Of a DNA stretch of 49,248 nt, positions 41,247-48,727 are shown piece by piece. Both the position numbers and the translations under genes were made by a program. Origin of the DNA: an uncultured Pseudoflavonifractor sp. (lineage in GTDB: Bacteria > Bacillota > Clostridia > Oscillospirales > Oscillospiraceae). How positions within the stretch are numbered: the first letter of the stretch is position 1; every line of letters begins with the position of its first letter. The DNA is taken from the NCBI RefSeq assembly GCF_944387275.1, contig NZ_CALXEG010000022.1:1-49248 (forward strand). The letters are read 5' to 3'. The notes under the pieces were generated by a model that saw only the letters and a program-made list of their open reading frames with translations, was not told the DNA's origin and did no database searches.

Positions 41247-41276
41247 GGACAGGTCTCCTCTCTGTTTATTGCCAAT

Positions 41277-41310
41277 AAAAGAAAATCGCCCCCGCGAAAA
41301 GCGGAGGCGA
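41277..41310 (-). terminator. Terminator in leader of FecBCD-type operon
   Basis: On the minus strand TCGCCTCCGC pairs with GCGGGGGCGA (one mismatch, TTTTC-type loop) and is followed by TTTTCTTTTATT, 30 bases before the permease start. It fits a riboswitch expression platform. Confidence 0.85.
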
Positions 41311-41351
41311 CAACAGCGCAACCATGCCGCATGGCGTGCGGCACGGCAGAT

Positions 41352-41475
41352 GGAGCCTCTCCTTTTCAAACACGGAAGGCCAGGCCGTTTCCGGCGCAGA
41401 CCCTGAAGGGACGCCGCCTCTGCGGCGTCCACGGCCCGGGCGCCATAGCGAAGCCTTAGGCGCGGGGGCTCGGAG
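41352..41475 (-). ncRNA. Probable molybdenum-cofactor (Moco) riboswitch
   Basis: On the minus strand the leader starts CTCCGAGCC and ends AAAAGGAGAGGCTCC, so GAGCC (41467-41471) closes with GGCTC (41353-41357). Between them are a GCGCC/GGCGC arm, an arm GACGCCGC-AGAG-GCGGCGTC, and GGAAAC with a downstream GGCCTTCC. These words and this order match what I recall of the Moco RNA motif (Rfam RF01055); a covariance-model search was not possible. A terminator follows. If right, it controls the ABC importer in response to Mo/W cofactor. Confidence 0.55.
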
Positions 41476-41503
41476 AATATTGAATTGCGGAAAAAAACGG
41501 AGT

Positions 41504-41512
41504 ATGATACCA
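41504..41512 (-). promoter_or_regulatory. Extended -10 promoter of the riboswitch-controlled operon
   Basis: Minus strand TGGTATCAT (TGn plus TATCAT), ending about 30 bases before the aptamer-like RNA; no good -35 box. Confidence 0.45.
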
Positions 41513-41603
41513 CAAGAAACCCGGCGGAACAGGGTGCCCCGCCGGCCTGTTGTCAAAAGCATACTATTTTTGCGGTTGGTTGTCAATATTTTTGGAGGTT
41601 TGC

Positions 41604-42113
41604 ATGAGACATATTTTTCTAACCGGCGCTGTCCAGTGCGGCAAGAGCACCGTTGTCACCCGGGTGCTGGAGGGGTGGACGGGGGCCGTAGGGGGCTTCC
41701 GCACCGGCTTCGGCCCCGACCGGGCCTGCCCGGAGCGGCTGCTCTACCTGTGGAGCGCGGCGGAGCCCGCCCGGTACGACGCCGACCACGCGGTGGTCAG
41801 GTTCTTCGACGGCTGTGCGCCGGAGGCCATTCCAGGCCGGTTTGACGCCCTGGGTACCGCCTGCCTGGCCGGGACACCCACCCTGTGGGTGATGGACGAG
41901 TGCGGCCGCCTGGAGCGGGACGCCCTGTCCTTTCAGCAGGCTATTCTGGAAAAGCTGGAGGGGGACACGCCGGTGCTGGGCGTGGTGCGGGAGGGCTTCC
42001 CCGGGTGGACAAAGGCCATCGCTACTCATCCCAACGTGGCGCTTGTCACCGTCACAGAGGACAACCGGGACGCCCTGCCTGAGCTGATTCGGGTGCGGTT
42101 GAGGGAAGAATAA
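41604..42113 (+). CDS. THEP1-like P-loop NTPase
   Basis: P-loop protein of 169 aa of the THEP1/DUF265 nucleotide kinase-related group: Walker A FLTGAVQCGKST at the N terminus, VGGFRTGF, Walker B LWVMDECGRLERD and VLGVVREGFPGW. Activity in the family is slow NTP hydrolysis; role unclear. ATG 41604 follows TTGGAGG. It is divergent from the FecBCD-type importer across the riboswitch region, which suggests a shared metal or cofactor context. Confidence 0.82.
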   Translation: MRHIFLTGAVQCGKSTVVTRVLEGWTGAVGGFRTGFGPDRACPERLLYLWSAAEPARYDADHAVVRFFDGCAPEAIPGRFDALGTACLAGTPTLWVMDECGRLERDALSFQQAILEKLEGDTPVLGVVREGFPGWTKAIATHPNVALVTVTEDNRDALPELIRVRLREE

Positions 42114-42149
42114 GGGAAAACAGACGGCCCGCCGAAGTTATCTATATCG

Positions 42150-42178
42150 TTGACGATTGCCTTTTCTTATGATATATT
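42150..42178 (+). promoter_or_regulatory. Promoter of secreted protein gene
   Basis: TTGACG (42150-42155), 17-bp spacer, TATATT (42173-42178). Confidence 0.7.
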
Positions 42179-42234
42179 ATTTATGCAAAACAAACAATTT
42201 CTTCCGCGCCGCCATTTAAGAAAGGAGTACGCCA

Positions 42235-42248
42235 ATGCAGTAATGTAG
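42235..42248 (+). other. Two-codon mini-ORF with strong ribosome binding site
   Basis: AAGAAAGGAG lies seven bases before ATG-CAG-TAA (42235-42243), and the TAA overlaps an ATG-TAG start-stop (42243-42248). It is in the 5' leader of the gene at 42312. Ribosomes would load here and stop at once; a regulatory role is possible but unproven. Confidence 0.4.
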
Positions 42249-42311
42249 TAGCAGTATCCCGGCATATTCGAGAAGAAGGAATCATCTGGTCTATTGCAAA
42301 GGAGATGCCTT

Positions 42312-43391
42312 ATGTACAAAAAATTTGTTTCATTATCTCTTGTTTTTGCAATGCTTGTTTCTATTCTCGCAATTCCTGCGTCAGCTGCCGGCAGCAGCCC
42401 CGACGCTTCCGAGCCGACGGACGAGGAAATCTTTCAGGAGCTGCTGGAGCAGCTGCCCAGAGATGAGGCCGGGCTTGTCGAGATGGGACTGATTACGCCG
42501 GAAGAATGCGTCAGCAGCCGTCCGATGCCCGCGTCTTTGGCGGCCACAAGTTACGGCCCCTATACCTCGCTCAATATGCCTTCTATCGCAGCAAAAATTA
42601 TGATAACGTCCCTGTCTGAGCGGGGCCGGCCCCCTGTCACAAACTATAAAAATAAAACGTGTTATCAGTTTGTATCGGATGAGGGCACCGTATACGTCAC
42701 AACGGATGTATTTGATCAGGCGAGCGCACAAGGGCAGTACCCCAGCAACAATACTATTTCAGAGGATGTCACAGAGTATCTGAATAACGGCATTACTAAA
42801 GGGTATTATTCCTGCAAGTTCCATATCTATTCCGCGGACGGCATCCAGTATGTGGATATGACGCTTTATCGTGTGGATACGGGAATGCATGGGTCGAGTG
42901 AACTTTTTCACGGCGTTGAAATCCAGGATTCCGTCATCACATACAGTGATTTTGCTGTAATTCATCCCGATAGTGTTGGAGCCCTGTTCATTTCAAAGCC
43001 GGATCTTAAACTTCAAATGGTAAACGCCGGCAGTGCCAAAGCTTACTTTACCTCATTTTATGTGAAGGGGAAAGGTACGGGCAGCTCTGTCGATGTGAGC
43101 AAGCTGCTCTCCGTGGGTTATCTGGTACAGCAGATTGCCTCCTCGGTTTCCCCCCTGACCATTGCGACAGCCTACTCTCTCCTGCAAACAGCGCTTACAT
43201 TGACACCCAGCAGCAATGGTTTTTTGACGAACACGCTTCCTTTGAGCAGTCCCGGAGAGAGTATCTATGTTTACAGCTGTGCGCTTCAGTCCACCTACAA
43301 CCTTGCAAAGGTGGGGGATTATTTCCAGATGTGTGTCGGCGTTGCCAACATCAACAGCGGGTGTGAATATGCAGTCACCGTGTCCATATAA
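42312..43391 (+). CDS. Secreted protein, unknown family
   Basis: Exported protein of 359 aa. Signal peptide MYKKFVSLSLVFAMLVSILA with IPASAAG cleavage region. The mature part is Ser/Thr/Tyr-rich with few charges and no motif I recognise; near the end is a hydrophobic TIATAYSLLQTALTLTP segment. Two tracts read like beta strands (YYSCKFHIYSADGIQYVDMTLY; the C-terminal quarter). AAAGGAGATG precedes the ATG. Coding DNA is visibly less GC-rich than its neighbours, as is the next gene, so recent acquisition is possible. Confidence 0.75.
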   Translation: MYKKFVSLSLVFAMLVSILAIPASAAGSSPDASEPTDEEIFQELLEQLPRDEAGLVEMGLITPEECVSSRPMPASLAATSYGPYTSLNMPSIAAKIMITSLSERGRPPVTNYKNKTCYQFVSDEGTVYVTTDVFDQASAQGQYPSNNTISEDVTEYLNNGITKGYYSCKFHIYSADGIQYVDMTLYRVDTGMHGSSELFHGVEIQDSVITYSDFAVIHPDSVGALFISKPDLKLQMVNAGSAKAYFTSFYVKGKGTGSSVDVSKLLSVGYLVQQIASSVSPLTIATAYSLLQTALTLTPSSNGFLTNTLPLSSPGESIYVYSCALQSTYNLAKVGDYFQMCVGVANINSGCEYAVTVSI

Positions 43392-43460
43392 CGCCGGTCC
43401 GTTCCGCTCGGTGCGGCCGGCGGAAGAGAAGTACGGCTGCCCGGAGAGGGGGAGACCGCA

Positions 43461-43961
43461 ATGAAGCGGATACGCGCCGGGGCGCTATCGCTCCTTCAAA
43501 AGCTGCGGGCCATTCCGGCGGAGCGCAGGAAGCTCTTTCTCCTCCTGCTCTTCCCCGTCCTTGTGTTTACCGTTGTAACCGCCACCGACGCATACCGCGC
43601 CTGGAAGCGCGCTGGGGGTGATCTCCCTCTGAACTGTACCTTTGACTGGGAACGCAATGTCCTGACCATTTACGCCCAGCACGGAACCAGAATTGACCAC
43701 TACGACCGCTTCGCTCAGCCTTATCCGCCCCTCACGTCCATTTCGGATCGAGAGCCTACGGGGGAATCCGATCCGCAGTCGTTTTCCTTCCAGCTCTTTG
43801 AGGGGGAGGACCCGGAATGCCTGAACGTCTTTTACTACCTGAAGGGGGAGGACTCCATAACAAGTTGTGAATTCTATATTATTCACGAAGAGGTAGGGCT
43901 GCGCGTCACAATGTATCGGCCTGGCGGAATAGCAAAGGTACATGAATGGTCTTTTATATGA
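43461..43961 (+). CDS. Membrane-anchored protein, unknown function
   Basis: Protein of 166 aa with a basic N terminus and one transmembrane helix (KLFLLLLFPVLVFTVVTATDAY, about residues 24-45); the remaining 120 residues should be outside the cell. Family not recognised; many aromatic and acidic residues (YDRFAQPYPPLTSISDREPTG). GGAGAGGGGGAG precedes the ATG. It lies 69 bp after the secreted protein gene and probably shares its transcript. Confidence 0.7.
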   Translation: MKRIRAGALSLLQKLRAIPAERRKLFLLLLFPVLVFTVVTATDAYRAWKRAGGDLPLNCTFDWERNVLTIYAQHGTRIDHYDRFAQPYPPLTSISDREPTGESDPQSFSFQLFEGEDPECLNVFYYLKGEDSITSCEFYIIHEEVGLRVTMYRPGGIAKVHEWSFI

Positions 43962-43965
43962 TGCA

Positions 43966-44016
43966 AACAGCCATGGCGGCCCGCCGGAAATCCGGCGGAC
44001 CGCCATGGCTGTTTAT
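43966..44016. terminator. Bidirectional terminator before cysK
   Basis: AACAGCCATGGCGG-CCCGCCGG pairs with CCGGCGG-ACCGCCATGGCTGTT (over 20 bp with a small mismatch, AAAT loop), serving the convergent genes. It extends into the cysK stop. Confidence 0.9.
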
Positions 44017-44948
44017 TCGCTCTTCTGGAACAGGCCGGTGGACAGGTAGCGCTCGCCGGTGTCGGGGAGCACCACCACGATGTTCCTGCCCTGATAGGCC
44101 ACCTCTTTGGCCAGGGAGGCGGCGGCGGACAGGGCCGCGCCGGAGGAGATGCCCACCAGCAGCCCCTCGGTCTGAGCCAGAGCCCGGCTGGCGGCAAAGG
44201 CGTCGTCACCGGGGACGGGGATGACCCGGTCCACCACAGAGCGGTCCAGCACGGCGGGCACAAAGCCCGCGCCGATGCCCTGGATCTTGTGGGGCCCGGC
44301 CTGGCCGCCGGAGAGCACCGGGGACTCGGCGGGCTCCACGGCGACGACCTCAATGGCGGGGTTCTGCTCCTTCAGGTAGCGGCCCGCGCCGGTGACGGTG
44401 CCGCCGGAGCCCACGCCCGCCACCAGCACGTCCACCTTACCGTCGGTGTCCCGCCAGATCTCAGGGCCAGTGGTCTCGTAGTGGGCCTTGGCGTTGGCCG
44501 GGTTGTCGAATTGGCCGGGCATCCAGGCGGAGGGCAGGGTGCGCAGCAGCTCCTCCGCCCTGGCGATGGCGCCCTTCATGCCCTGAGCGCCGGGGGTCAG
44601 CTCCAGCCTGGCCCCCAGAGCGGAGAGCAGGTTCCGCCGCTCCAGGCTCATGGTCTCGGGCATGGTGAGGATGACCTGATAGCCCTTGATGGCGGCGATA
44701 TAGCTCAGGCCCACGCCGGTGTTGCCGCTGGTGGGCTCTACGATGACGGTGCCCGGCTTGAGCAGGCCCTTGGCCTCCGCGTCCTCGATCATGTACTTGG
44801 CGGCCCGGTCCTTGGCGGAGGAAAGAGGGTTGAAGCACTCCAGCTTGGCCAGCAGAGCGGCGGGCAGGTGGTTGGCGGATTCGTACCGCTCCAGACGGAG
44901 CAGGGGGGTGTTGCCGATGAGGTCAATGAGGGAGTGTGCGATCTTCAT
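44013..44948 (-). CDS. cysK: Cysteine synthase
   Basis: O-acetylserine sulfhydrylase of 311 aa, PLP-dependent. NTPLLRLERY at the N terminus, PLP lysine in NPLSSAKDRAA, substrate loop EPTSGNTGVGL, phosphate loop GVGSGGTVTGAG, and GISSGAALSAA near the end. Uses O-acetylserine and sulfide to make cysteine. CysK proteins can also bind regulators such as CymR; an Rrf2 protein is encoded 7 kb away. AAGGAGG precedes the ATG. Confidence 0.95.
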   Translation of the reverse strand: MKIAHSLIDLIGNTPLLRLERYESANHLPAALLAKLECFNPLSSAKDRAAKYMIEDAEAKGLLKPGTVIVEPTSGNTGVGLSYIAAIKGYQVILTMPETMSLERRNLLSALGARLELTPGAQGMKGAIARAEELLRTLPSAWMPGQFDNPANAKAHYETTGPEIWRDTDGKVDVLVAGVGSGGTVTGAGRYLKEQNPAIEVVAVEPAESPVLSGGQAGPHKIQGIGAGFVPAVLDRSVVDRVIPVPGDDAFAASRALAQTEGLLVGISSGAALSAAASLAKEVAYQGRNIVVVLPDTGERYLSTGLFQKSE

Positions 44949-44966
44949 TTTATTTCCTCCTTATTC

Positions 44967-44978
44967 AGTATGAATACT
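44967..44978. promoter_or_regulatory. Palindrome upstream of cysK
   Basis: AGTAT-GA-ATACT, a 5-bp palindrome just upstream of the cysK ribosome binding site in an AT-rich stretch. Possible regulator site (for example an Rrf2/CymR-type protein); weak evidence. Confidence 0.3.
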
Positions 44979-44994
44979 ATGAAATTAATTTGAG

Positions 44995-45023
44995 AAAATG
45001 TCCCGGCCCTGCCGGGACATTTT
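44995..45023 (-). terminator. Terminator after metQ
   Basis: AAAATGTCCCGGC and GCCGGGACATTTT form a 13-bp stem with a 3-4 base loop, with T- and A-tracts on the two sides. Confidence 0.85.
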
Positions 45024-45028
45024 CCAAC

Positions 45029-45057
45029 ATTTTAGCAGAGGGACAGCCGGTTGTCAA
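45029..45057 (-). promoter_or_regulatory. Possible cysK promoter between metQ and its terminator
   Basis: Minus strand TTGACA (45052-45057), 17-bp spacer, TAAAAT (45029-45034). Transcripts would start right at the hairpin 44995-45023, so cysK expression from here would have to pass it. Confidence 0.5.
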
Positions 45058-45060
45058 CCA

Positions 45061-45951
45061 TTAGAACATGGGCACCACGGCGCCGGGCCAGGTCTCCTCC
45101 ATGAAGGCCTTGACCTCGTCGGACTGGAGGGCGGCCACCAGAGCCTGGATGGCGGGGTCGTTCTCCCGGCCCTCCTTGACGGCCAGCACGTTCACATAGG
45201 CCTGGGCGGCCTCGCCGTCGGTGGACTCGACAGCCAGGGCGTCGGCGGCGTTCAGACCGGCCTGAAGGGCGTAGTTGCCGTTGATGACGGCCAGGTCCAG
45301 GCTGTCCAGGGAGCGGGGCAGCTGGGCGGCCTCCAGCTCCTCGATCTGCAGGTTCTTGGGGTTCTCAGCGATGTCCAGCTTGGTGGCGGTCAGGCCTACG
45401 CCCTCCTTCAGGGTGATGAGGCCCTCCTGCTGGAGCAGGAGCAGGGCGCGGCCCTCGTTGGTGGGGTCGTTGGGCACGCCCACCTTGGCGCCGTCGGGCA
45501 GGTCGTCCAGGGAGGCGGTGGTGCCGGCGTAGATGCCGAAGGGCTCATAGTGGATCTCAGCGGCGCTCACCAGGTGGGTGCCGTTCTCCTCGTTGAAGTT
45601 GTTCAGGTAGGTGATGTGCTGGAAGTAGTTGGCGTCCACCTCGCCCTCCTCGGTGGCCAGGTTGGGCTGGATGTAGTCGGTGAACTCCTTGATCTCCAGG
45701 GTGATGCCCTGCTGGGCCAGGACCTCCTTGGCTACCTTCAGGATCTCGGCGTGGGGCGTGGGGGAGGCGGCCACGGTGATGGTGGTGCCCTCGGCGGGGG
45801 TGGACGCAGAGGGCTGGGCGGACTCGGAGGACTGAGCGGGGGCGGAGGACTGGGGGGTGCCGGTGTCGCCGCCGGTGGGGGCGCTGGAGCAGCCGGCCAG
45901 CAGGCCCAGAGCCAGAGCGCCGGTGAGGAGCAGAGAGGTGAGCTTCTTCAT
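45061..45951 (-). CDS. metQ: Methionine ABC transporter substrate-binding lipoprotein
   Basis: NlpA/MetQ lipoprotein of 296 aa. Lipobox LGLLAGC (Cys about residue 21), Ser/Pro linker, then the MetQ core: VAASPTPHAEILKVAKEVLA, FTDYIQPN, VDANYFQHITYLN, IYAGTTASLDDLPDGAKVGVPNDPTNEGRALLLLQ and DLAVINGNYALQAGL. AAAAGGAG precedes the ATG. It has its own T-box leader, apart from metNI which lie upstream in the same direction. Confidence 0.95.
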   Translation of the reverse strand: MKKLTSLLLTGALALGLLAGCSSAPTGGDTGTPQSSAPAQSSESAQPSASTPAEGTTITVAASPTPHAEILKVAKEVLAQQGITLEIKEFTDYIQPNLATEEGEVDANYFQHITYLNNFNEENGTHLVSAAEIHYEPFGIYAGTTASLDDLPDGAKVGVPNDPTNEGRALLLLQQEGLITLKEGVGLTATKLDIAENPKNLQIEELEAAQLPRSLDSLDLAVINGNYALQAGLNAADALAVESTDGEAAQAYVNVLAVKEGRENDPAIQALVAALQSDEVKAFMEETWPGAVVPMF

Positions 45952-46060
45952 GATGTATTTCTCCTTTTCTGTTGGATTGATTAGGGTTATGTAAACTGTC
46001 CCGGGGTACCGCCGGAGCAGCCGACATCGATTTCAGGCTGTTTTTGGCATTTTGGGCAAC

Positions 46061-46340
46061 AAAAAACGCCCTTGATGCATCATCAAGGACGAGAGCCTTT
46101 GGCTTCGTGGTACCACCTTGCTTCACCCGCTCCTCACGGATGCGGGCCTTATGAAGTACGGGAGAAACTCCGATACTCCTGCGCTGTCACGGGCGCTCCC
46201 GTCGCAGCCTAATGCAGATACACTCGGTGCGCGGCTCCGAGACCATGTTCGGCCAGGCCTTCCGTACCCGTTTCCACCAATCCGGGCTCTCTGTGACGTA
46301 TCTCCCAGCTTACTCTCCTCTTCCTTGCCTTTGGGTAAGC
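46061..46340 (-). ncRNA. T-box riboswitch, Met-type, upstream of metQ
   Basis: Minus strand leader with the T-box sequence AAGGTGGTACCACG (46106-46119), an AGAGAG and GGTGGAAAC distal stem I region, a specifier candidate ATG (46244-46246, in GAACATGGTC) and a terminator CCTTGATGATGCATCAAGG followed by GCGTTTTTT (46061-46091). Uncharged tRNA-Met binding should favour antitermination and metQ expression. The specifier agrees with the methionine role of MetQ. A 5' boundary near 46340 is approximate. Confidence 0.92.
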
Positions 46341-46368
46341 CTGTTCAGTTGTCTTGGAACTTGGGATT

Positions 46369-46397
46369 AGTGTATACCGCTCCGGCGGGAAAGTCAA
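46369..46397 (-). promoter_or_regulatory. Promoter of T-box/metQ transcript
   Basis: Minus strand TTGACT (46392-46397), 17-bp spacer, TACACT (46369-46374). Between here and the metNI terminator (46398-46500) I see nothing else. Confidence 0.6.
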
Positions 46398-46499
46398 TTG
46401 TGTATTCTGCACAAAAGGACGGTGAAAAAGTTTTGGCAAGCCGGAGGAAGGGGAGAAAAAACGGGGATTCAAGCGGAAAATGTCCAGACTTTGTGAAAA

Positions 46500-46537
46500 A
46501 CAAAACAAGGCAGGCCGCCCCATGGGGGCGGCCTGCC
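46500..46537 (-). terminator. Terminator after metI
   Basis: GGCAGGCCGCCCC pairs perfectly with GGGGCGGCCTGCC around ATG; the minus strand continues TTGTTTTG. Confidence 0.85.
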
Positions 46538-46554
46538 GGAGGGCGCAAGATGGA

Positions 46555-47286
46555 TTACTTGCGCTTGGACTTTTTTCTGCGGCGGGTGTGGGTGAGCCGC
46601 TTGTCGCTGCGCACCGCCAGCCAGGTGCCCAGGGACTGGAAGATCTGCACCAGGATGACGATGAAGATGACCGCGATAAGCATGACGGCGTAGTTATACT
46701 TGTTGTAGCCGTAGTTGATGGCGATCTTGCCCAGGCCGCCGCCGCCGATGGCGCCTGCCATGGCGCCGTAGCTGAGGATGGTGATAAAGGCGGTGGTGGC
46801 GCCAGCGATGAGAGAGGGCTTGCTCTCGGGCAGGATGACCTTCCAGATGATCTGGAAAGGGGAGCAGCCCATGGACTGGGCGGCCTCAATGACGCCCTTG
46901 TCCACCTCCCGCAGGGAGGTCTCCACCAGCCGGGCCACAAAGGGCGCTGCGGCGATGATGAGGGGCGGGATGGAGGCCAGGGTGCCGATGCGGGTGCCCA
47001 GCAGCACCTTGCTCAGGGGGAGCACCATGAGCATCAGGATGAGGAAGGGCACGGAGCGGAGGATATTGATGACAAAATTGAGGGCGCTCATCACCGGGGC
47101 GGGCAGGGGGCGGACGCCGTCCTTCTCGCCCACCACCAGCAGCACGCCCAGCACCAGGCCCAGGACGCAGGCCAAGAAGGTGGCGATGACGGTGGAGTAC
47201 AGAGTCTCCCAGGTGCCCGCCCGGAACTCCTCCCACAGGGCAGGATTGGAGAAAGCGTCGGTCAGATCCGCAAGAAACTTATCCAT
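46555..47286 (-). CDS. metI: Methionine ABC transporter permease
   Basis: MetI permease of 243 aa with five to six helices. The N terminus carries ETLYSTVIATFLACVLGLVLG; the conserved coupling region is EVDKGVIEAAQSMGCSPFQIIWKVILPES, followed by GAMAGAIGGGGLGKIAINYGY. The C-terminal tail is strongly basic (RRRKKSKRK). The start overlaps the metN stop by 8 bases with AGGAGG inside metN. Confidence 0.95.
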   Translation of the reverse strand: MDKFLADLTDAFSNPALWEEFRAGTWETLYSTVIATFLACVLGLVLGVLLVVGEKDGVRPLPAPVMSALNFVINILRSVPFLILMLMVLPLSKVLLGTRIGTLASIPPLIIAAAPFVARLVETSLREVDKGVIEAAQSMGCSPFQIIWKVILPESKPSLIAGATTAFITILSYGAMAGAIGGGGLGKIAINYGYNKYNYAVMLIAVIFIVILVQIFQSLGTWLAVRSDKRLTHTRRRKKSKRK

Positions 47287-48283
47287 GGTAGTCCTGCACC
47301 TCCTCTACGGTGACATCACGCTGACTCTTCAGATAGTTCATGGCCTTGGCGGCCTCGGTGCTGTCCTGGGGCAGGCCCAGCAGCATGGAGCCGAAGGCCT
47401 TGCCGTCGATGTTCCGGGTGTCGGCGCCCAGGATGTTCACCTTCACGCCGCAGTCGATGGCCAGGGAGGCGATCAGGGGCTCGTAGGAGGAGCCGCCGTT
47501 GAACACCACCCGCACCACCTTGGCCACGGGGAACTGGTCCAGGGCCACCCCGTCGGGGAACACCAGCCGCCGGCCGGCCTCGCTCTTGGGGTTGGAGAAG
47601 ACCTCCTCCACCGTGCCGGTCTCCATCACATGGCCGTGCTCCAGCACCGCCACATGGGAGCAGATCTCCTCCACCACCGCCATCTCGTGGGTGATGACGA
47701 TGACCGTGATGCCCAGCCGCCTGTTGATGTCCTGAATGAGCCGCAGGATGGAGCGGGTGGTGGTGGGGTCCAGGGCGGAGGTGGCCTCGTCGCACAGGAG
47801 CATTTTGGGGTTGCTGGCCAGGGCCCGGGCGATGGCGATGCGCTGCTTCTGGCCGCCGGAGAGCTGGGCGGGGTAGGAGTCGGCCTTGTCGGGCAGGCCC
47901 ACGGTCTCCAGCAGCTCCCTGGCCTTGAGCCGGGCCTTGGCCTTGGGCACGCCCGCAATCTCCATGGGGAAGCAGATGTTGTCCAGACAGGTGCGCTGCA
48001 TGAGCAGGTTGAACTGCTGGAAGATCATGCTGATGGAGCGCCGCTTTTCCCGCAGCGCCTTGGGGGAGAGGGCGGTCATGTCCTCCCCGTCAATGATCAC
48101 ATGGCCGGAGGTGGGCCGCTCCAGCAGGTTGATGCAGCGCACCAGCGTGGATTTGCCCGCGCCGCTCATGCCCACAATGCCGAATATATCCCCGTCCCGA
48201 ATGGTCAGGTTCACGTCCTCCAGAGCGGTGAACGTGCCGTCCGGCGTGGGGAAGGTCTTTTGCAGATGCTGAATCTCGATCAT
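47279..48283 (-). CDS. metN: Methionine ABC transporter ATPase with NIL domain
   Basis: ATPase of 334 aa: Walker [17 protein letters not shown]-loop [13 protein letters not shown], signature [16 protein letters not shown], Walker [16 protein letters not shown], switch [11 protein letters not shown]. Residues about 255-334 form the NIL/C2 domain that binds methionine and inhibits transport when it is plentiful. Start at ATG 48283 behind GGAAGGAG; frame open to 48445 is leader. A separate promoter lies at 48458-48486. Confidence 0.95.
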   Translation of the reverse strand: MIEIQHLQKTFPTPDGTFTALEDVNLTIRDGDIFGIVGMSGAGKSTLVRCINLLERPTSGHVIIDGEDMTALSPKALREKRRSISMIFQQFNLLMQRTCLDNICFPMEIAGVPKAKARLKARELLETVGLPDKADSYPAQLSGGQKQRIAIARALASNPKMLLCDEATSALDPTTTRSILRLIQDINRRLGITVIVITHEMAVVEEICSHVAVLEHGHVMETGTVEEVFSNPKSEAGRRLVFPDGVALDQFPVAKVVRVVFNGGSSYEPLIASLAIDCGVKVNILGADTRNIDGKAFGSMLLGLPQDSTEAAKAMNYLKSQRDVTVEEVQDYHG

Positions 48284-48457
48284 GGTGAAGTCTCCTTCCG
48301 CTTGTATGATGGGAGCCGTCGCTCCGGTGGGAGGCCCTTCACATTCGCTCCCCGGAGGGAAAACGGCCTGAGCACCCCAGAAAAAGCATGACTGTATCCC
48401 TCCTGTGAAGACGGATTTTGCCCATCTGTTGAAAAAAGGGGGCAATGGGTATCCTAA
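48284..48457 (-). other. metN leader, no recognised riboswitch
   Basis: The transcript leader of metNI is about 170 bases long. I see a small GGAGC-CGTC-GCTCC hairpin (48312-48325) but no terminator, T-box or SAM-riboswitch motif, unlike metQ. Confidence 0.5.
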
Positions 48458-48486
48458 ATTGTATGACAGGGAGGCAATGCTGTCAA
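48458..48486 (-). promoter_or_regulatory. Promoter of metNI
   Basis: Minus strand TTGACA (48481-48486), 17-bp spacer, TACAAT (48458-48463). Confidence 0.8.
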
Positions 48487-48585
48487 GGCGAAATTCCCGC
48501 GCCCTTCCGGACAGTTGGCTGTCAATCGCTTTTTTTCCACAAGAATGAGGGCCAAAATTCTACGCGGAATGGGAAGAACAACATG

Positions 48586-48613
48586 TTGACAGAAGCCGTC
48601 ATCATGATACAAT
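48586..48613 (+). promoter_or_regulatory. Promoter of nrdJ
   Basis: TTGACA (48586-48591), 16-bp spacer, TACAAT (48608-48613). The leader then holds a hairpin GACCCGC-CTCA/TGAG-A-GCGGGTC (48632-48657) followed by TTGCTTT, a possible attenuator. Confidence 0.75.
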
Positions 48614-48727
48614 ATATTGCGTGACCGATCCGACCCGCCTCACTGTGAGAGCGGGTCTTGCTTTGGCCGGAAACAGGGGCCCACGCCCCGGCGGCCTATA
48701 AACCTACCGGAAGAAAGGAAGAACGAC

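Noticed and set aside
48284..48457. SAM riboswitch or T-box upstream of metN
   Set aside because: No T-box sequence, no terminator and none of the SAM aptamer signature words were found.
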